Shown: positions 59,314-64,000 of the stretch, one piece after another
How the letters are laid out: each line of letters begins with the position of its first letter
Position numbering within the stretch: the first letter of the stretch is position 1
NCBI GenBank assembly: GCA_035610365.1
Contig: CM069435.1
Location: 89,003,389 to 89,067,388, forward strand
From: Aquatica leii
Lineage: Eukaryota > Arthropoda > Insecta > Coleoptera > Lampyridae
Direction of reading: 5' to 3'
Length of the DNA stretch: 64,000 nt
Program-made: the position numbers and the translations under genes
Notes under the pieces: model-generated
The model's input: only the letters and a program-made list of their open reading frames with translations
Told to the model about the DNA's origin: nothing
Databases searched by the model: none

Positions 59314-60929
59314 AATTAAACAGTAATTCAACGCCCGACATTAACCACAAATCACACTTAGTCACTTGAAAAAATCCGGAGTAAAAGTAGTTTTACTGTT
59401 TTACACAAATGAACAAAAATTAACACAAAATCCAGCACGTTTAAAACGTCGACAAGTAAACTCTGCAACAGCTATAGATGTACTGATCGAAGCAGTTAAG
59501 CAAACAATGTAATATACTATAATGAGAAGAGTAATGCAAGTTCAAACCTGTCGAAAATTCCTGTTCAAACCTGCATGTGGTATTGAGATCGCCAGCGTCG
59601 TGCAGTGAATCTTCCTAACTGTTTATTGATATTATTTTACTGTTCTTATATATTTGTATTTTATTGTTGTTTCTATATACATTTTATAGCAAAACTTTTG
59701 CCATATACTTTGGTATAAATTTTATTACCTGCTTTGGGATGTTTAATGGCTATAAGTTAAAATTCTAAAAAAAATTTTACATAAGAATCGTCAAGAATGG
59801 TATCAGGGCCGATTTTCATGCAGACTAGTGTTGTCGAGTTCTTGATTAGCAATTAATAGTTCTTACGTTTTCTTCGTCTTTTCCTTTTATTCTCTCAGGA
59901 TTAGTACTTGTTTTATTAGGCTTAGAGTTTTCTTATGTGAGTATACTCATGGTGGTTTTGCATTTAAAGGTTGGAATTTTAAGAAATTTTAAAACTATTT
60001 AGTCTGTGGCGCTGGTCTTAACTTTCGTCTTTACTAAACTTTTCTTCTTTCTGAAATGTTGCTAGGTCTTAGTTTCATTGAGTAACTGATCGTTTATACC
60101 TTACTTTTTAGTATCGCTTCACGCGCTTCTAAAATTAGTTTATTATTTCTGGTACTATTTTTTACTTTCGTTGTTTGCTTTTGACTTCTCTGTAAGTACC
60201 ATTTCGCTTCATGCGTAGTAGAAATTACAATTTTAGTCGTTAGAGTCTTCGAGATTCTGGGAGTCTTCTTTTTCTTCTAAATTCGTGATAATCCGATAAG
60301 ATGAGATTATACCGGGTTAGGTTGGGATTGGTTTTTAGGGTTTGATTCTTGACGTATGCCTAAACTTCTGTCATTATTTTAACTAGTGTTAAGTGTTGCT
60401 GAGAAAAGGTGGAGCAATTCTGTAATGTGCAATTTCTTATAGAACATTTTCTGTATGAACTTTTTAAGTTGGCAACACTGCTTATTAGTTAGAAATTTCC
60501 GCGAGAAGAAATGTGATTTCATAATTGCTTACGACATTGTAAACCTCTTAGCGGATCGTTTGAAAATTTTTCATCGACGCCTTTTCTGTTTCTACTAAAT
60601 AGAAAATGTAAGTGAAACATAAATTTTCTTTCTACAAGCTTTCGTCCGGGTAACTTTTCTTTTTGAATTTGTTCTTCTTTAATTGTAGCCCTTGTTATAT
60701 GGTATCAGCGTGTATTTATTAATTCTGGAATCTATGCACTTCTTGCAGAGAAATTATTGTAACTAAACGTAACAACAGATATAAAAAGATGACTAAGAAG
60801 TATCTGAATCAAATAAATATACTATTCCGTTACTTTTTACTTTCCTATAAGAAAAGCATAGCAATCACAATTTTTTTTCAAAATAATTTTATTGCATAAT
60901 TTTTCGTTTCAAGGTCTACTGAAACAGAA
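59314..60929. other. Non-coding stretch, partly pyrimidine-rich, probable decayed repeats
   Basis: The 5' flank of the preceding pseudogene (59,345-59,600) has no clear inverted end. From 59,850 to 60,300 the plus strand is T/C-rich and the minus strand reads Glu/Lys/Asp-rich pieces (EEKEDSQNLEDSND) with stops, similar in character to 53,100-53,979. A dispersed repeat lies at 60,420-60,480. 'gggttaggttggg' at about 60,318 is single and not a telomere run. Confidence 0.3.
60420..60480. repeat. Dispersed repeat, copy 2
   Basis: 'gtaatgtgcaatttcttata', then 'gaacattttctgtatgaac', then 'tttttaagttggcaacactg' matches 51,711-51,788. On the minus strand it begins CAGTGTTGCC, an initiator-like start. 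A LINE 5' end is one possible explanation. Confidence 0.5.
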
Positions 60930-61435
60930 AAATGTATTTTTGACAAAAAAATTTTGAGTGTCTGTGTGTGTGTGTGTGTCTGTACGTAACGATGTACTCA
61001 CGATAAATCTCGAACCAAAAGTTCTAGTAACCTTAAATTTGGTATGGAGCTGACTTTTTATATTATCTCTGCTTTTTCAAACGATGGGTTTGATACAAAA
61101 AACCAGAAGTGGGTGTATCCGCTTTTTTTAACAGTTTTTCTTATATAATTTTGTACATAGGTATGTAAATTTTGTAATTTATTCAAATAAAAAAATCCTG
61201 GCTGCGACGATTTTTTTTTACTAATTTACTAAAGAGGTAAGTAATATCGAGGCGCACAAATATAAGGGTTAGTCGATATAATCTTAAAGAAATCGAAGAA
61301 AAAAGTTTCAAAAAAATTATAACATGCTAGGAAATCAATACAAACGTATAGGTATCACTTCAAAATGGTTTTATGACAACATAACCTTAAAAAAATATGT
61401 AGACATTCCTTTATCATTCCTTATAAGAAAGTCGT
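60930..61435. repeat. Probable dispersed repeat with a GT microsatellite
   Basis: A GT run at 60,963-60,979 is followed by 'ctgtacgtaacgatgtact' and 'aaatttggtatggagctgac'. This arrangement (GT run, a CTGT-type phrase, then an 'aaatttggtatggag' phrase) is one I associate with arthropod interspersed repeats. Boundaries are not visible. Confidence 0.35.
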
Positions 61436-61439
61436 TATA

Positions 61440-62180
61440 GAAATGCTCATCTTCAACAATTGTGCCAAGCTCAAATTAAAAGTCGTGTTCAGAAAGCTGC
61501 GAAATGTCTTCAAGAGTTTAAGGGTGACATCGCCAGATTGTATGTATGTATCTTATAGCACCAGATACCTTTTTAGAGCAGTTGGCACAACCAAACACTG
61601 CAGACTCTACGGTAAGCACGGCCTAAGACGTTGATGACGCTTTAACTCATGCCTTGGAGCAGAAAAACAGGCGTCGCACCTAGGCTGCCATAAACTGTAC
61701 TGTGCTGAAGAAGCACTCGCGCAGACACAGGAAAGCATCAAAGAAATAGTGCGACGTGTATTTTGCGAACCAGCAGCTCGAAAAAGAAAAGTGACGCGCT
61801 AGAACTGCGAGGAAGTGGACCACGTACTATATCCTAAAAAAGCCAGAAGTGCGTTCAAAAAACTAAAACGGATCGACTGAATGGGGGCGAAAATCGACTT
61901 TCACAAACTACGTCCCGGATATTACCATTCAAATTTATCTCAATGGCAAGATGCATGAAAGGAGTGTTCAGTTACTGGTTGACACGGGAGTAAAAGTACA
62001 GGTTTCATTTTGATATGAAACACGATGTTTTAAAAATCGACAATGAAAAAATTTCTTTTGATTCGTTAGAGAAAGCAGCCGTGCGAGTCTTATTGAGTAA
62101 AGACGTGACTCTGTCTAGAAAGACTAAACGTGTGTTGATTGGCACGCCTAGAAAGAAATGTTATGTTTGAACAGTTACCT
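61440..62180 (+). pseudogene. Ty3/Gypsy gag and protease-start remnant
   Basis: On the plus strand pieces of an insect Gypsy gag occur: HLQQLCQAQIKSRVQKAAKC with LQEFKGDIARL (61,449-61,540), ARPKTL (about 61,617), then a basic region. A decayed zinc knuckle follows, NCEEVDHVLYPKK (about 61,805), with the first Cys codon and one spacing lost. The protease-like piece SVQLLVDTGVKVQ lies at about 61,960 and carries the Asp-Thr-Gly catalytic triplet. Frames shift several times and stops are common. Reverse transcriptase is absent, so the copy is 3'-truncated near 62,180-62,330. Confidence 0.6.
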
Positions 62181-62329
62181 GTATTATGCTTCTCAATCGA
62201 TTGTTTCTTAGCAGCTTATTCTTCTATAAAACGATGAATTCGGCGAAAATGACTAAATGTTTGAACAGTTAGGGTACAATATACCCTGTCGTTCTTTCGA
62301 AAGCATTATGGTGCTGATCTTCAATAGTG

Positions 62330-62548
62330 GACTGTATGTAAACTTGAATAACAACCATCTGAGCCAATTTATAATATAATTCAATAAAAAAGTTGATATG
62401 CCATTACATATCTGGCTATTACGCACACACGTGTTACATGTACATTTTGTTTCTAATAAAAAAACTACTTTCTACATTTTTAACTAGATGTCGCGAACAA
62501 AACAAAAACCAGTGTCGTACGCAACATAAAATACAAAGTACGATACAC
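62330..62548 (-). repeat. Possible 3' LTR (or part) of the BEL/Pao element
   Basis: On the minus strand, directly after a purine-rich tract, the sequence starts TGTATCGTACTTTG and includes TTCGCGACATCTAGTT, a phrase of the type seen in BEL/Pao long terminal repeats. No second copy is in the window, so neither the exact end nor LTR identity can be confirmed. Confidence 0.35.
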
Positions 62549-62561
62549 CAGCCGCCTTAAA
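62549..62561 (-). other. Candidate polypurine tract of the BEL/Pao element
   Basis: The minus strand reads TTAAGGCGGCTGG just before TGTATCG. A GGCGGC-type tract before TGT is typical at the 3' LTR border of BEL/Pao elements. Confidence 0.4.
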
Positions 62562-62759
62562 ATCGTAAATTTCTAAAGTAAAAAATATAATAGAAAATTC
62601 AAATACAAAAATAGATCGTTAAAAGACATGGAGTATAAATGATATAACACAATCAATACAAGTTTTTTTAGAAAAAACGTGTACAATAAATATAACTTAA
62701 GTCTTATCGTCAGTAAAAATAACTAAAATAAAATATACATAAATAAAGATGACGGCAAA

Positions 62760-64000
62760 CTAAATACACAAAGCTTGTGCACTGCACACTTGATTTTCGT
62801 TTGGTTCGGTAACATTAGTAACTGCACGTACCACGTCTTCTGATCGATGTACTTCTACAACACGACCCATGCGCCATTGTAACGGTAGCAAGTTGTCTTC
62901 TTTGATCAGGGTAAAGACCCCAACTCGTAATAGTTCTGGTAGACGAGAAAATCATTTAACTCGCTGTTGCAGTTCTGGAATCACTTCGACGTTCCATCTC
63001 TTCCAGAAGTCTCGAACGATCTTTTGTATGTGCTGATAATGTTTAAGTCTGTTCTCGTTGACAGGTATGTTTAGCTCAGGAGGAACAAGTAATGATCGAC
63101 CGATCAAGATGTGACCGCAGGTTAGAGGAGAAAGGTCTGATGGATTGGTAGAGTAAGGACATAAGGTTCGCAAATTCGGTACGGCCTCTTGAATTAAAAT
63201 TGTTTGGAAATCTTCGTAAGTCGTCTGAGTATTACCCAGAACCTTTCTTAAATGGAGTTTTGACTCCGTTTTCCCACAATCTACCCATATGGGATGCATT
63301 GGGTACAATAAACTTCTAAACAATTCCTTCACTTACTAAAAGATTAGATATGTCGTCTTGAACGACACGTGATAAATCATAAAAATGAGTATAAATTGTG
63401 CAATTGTTTTGCTGTCCCTATGAAGTTGCTACCGTTGTCTGACAATAAACAAGAAGGCTTTTCTCTACGACCAATGAAACGTCGCAAAGCAAAAATGAAA
63501 CAGTCGCTAGTAAGATCGGTTACCAGCTCCTAATGAATAGATTTAGTAACTAAACATACAAAAAGGCAAATATATGATTTTATTAGCTTAACGTCTCTCA
63601 GCTAACGATTCTTGATTAAGATGGGATTTGCGTAATCCACACCGACGTTTGTAAAAACGGAACGATAGGAGCAAAGACCTTCTAAAGGCAGATCGCTCAT
63701 AAACGGATAATGAGACTTTGGAGCTACTCGAAAACAGATGACGCATTTATGATATATGTCTTTAGAAGTATTTTTGCCTGAGATAGACCAAAATTCCTCT
63801 CTAATGCAAGCAAGAAGTTGTTGAGGACCACAATAAAGTAACCTTTTGTGAAAGTGTTCAAAAATTAAAGTCTTCCACCTACTTTTATAATTTCTTGACT
63901 ATTCAAGAACGGGTTAAGATACTTGAAAAGGGCAGTTTTTATCTGTTGTCCTCGTTTTAAAATTTCTAATTTGTGACTAAACCCAGACGCTTGGCATAAT
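62760..64000 (-). pseudogene. BEL/Pao polyprotein 3' end (integrase and tail), leaves the window
   Basis: Reading leftwards on the minus strand, RGQQIKTALFKYLNPF and IIKVGGRL come first (about 63,950-63,870). Next are CGPQQLLACIREEFW, the zinc-type CVICF, VGVDYANPILIKNR with the first integrase Asp, LVTKSIH, and LSDNGSNFIGTA with the second Asp (to about 63,415). The open part 63,332-62,952 contains TLCPYSTNPSDLSPLTCGHI, LIGRSLLVPPELNIP and WKRWNVEVIPELQQRVK. At 62,952-62,954 a TGA stands where the family has Trp (RTKW-type). The same frame then continues with LLPLQWRMGRVVEVH to a TAG at 62,760. Upstream frames are shifted several times. The integrase would insert element DNA, but this copy is dead. 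Confidence 0.8.

Overview
The window looks like a gene-poor, AT-rich, heterochromatin-like stretch of an arthropod genome, most likely an insect. That view rests on the mix of decayed transposable elements (Tc1/mariner-type, Tigger/pogo-type, Penelope-like, I/R1-like LINE, Gypsy and BEL/Pao elements, plus two multi-copy protein families that I know only from arthropod genomes). I found no convincing host gene, tRNA, rRNA or CRISPR array. All protein-family calls come from my own reading of translated motifs, not from a database search.

The left two thirds (1-42,200) alternate between long, highly degenerate AT-rich satellite-like arrays and roughly 1-2 kb CpG-containing islands. Four array families are visible: A (1-7,690, with a ~570-bp higher-order repeat), B (13,400-19,610, ~245 bp, split by a decayed protein-coding repeat), C (21,190-34,520, built on a ~20-30 bp word and split by a Penelope-like fragment and a Tigger-type transposon) and D (36,900-39,780, ~120 bp). 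The islands at 7.7-8.7, 11.5-13.3, 19.6-21.2, 34.5-36.9 and 39.8-41.0 kb have no recognisable genes. Several share a short motif of the type CGNGGCCWAC, and those on either side of array C look distantly related to each other.

The right third (42,200-64,000) is a graveyard of transposable elements. A mariner-type element with ~215-bp inverted ends (42,243-44,871) is interrupted by a Penelope-like insertion (43,435-43,937) with a 12-bp target duplication. It is followed by a second mariner-type remnant (45,260-46,140), a LINE remnant (47,830-50,880), a nearly complete Penelope-like element (53,980-57,161), a decayed multi-copy zinc-binding-type protein gene (57,658-59,313), a Gypsy gag remnant (61,440-62,180) and the 3' end of a BEL/Pao element that leaves the window at 64,000.

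The most informative element is the Penelope-like one. It encodes a reverse transcriptase and a GIY-YIG endonuclease in one frame broken by only two TAA stops. It is bounded by terminal repeats in inverted orientation and has a 10-bp candidate target duplication. The terminal repeats carry hammerhead-ribozyme-like cores, and stem II shows a compensatory base-pair change between copies. A diverged hammerhead-like core also lies in the small insertion in array C.
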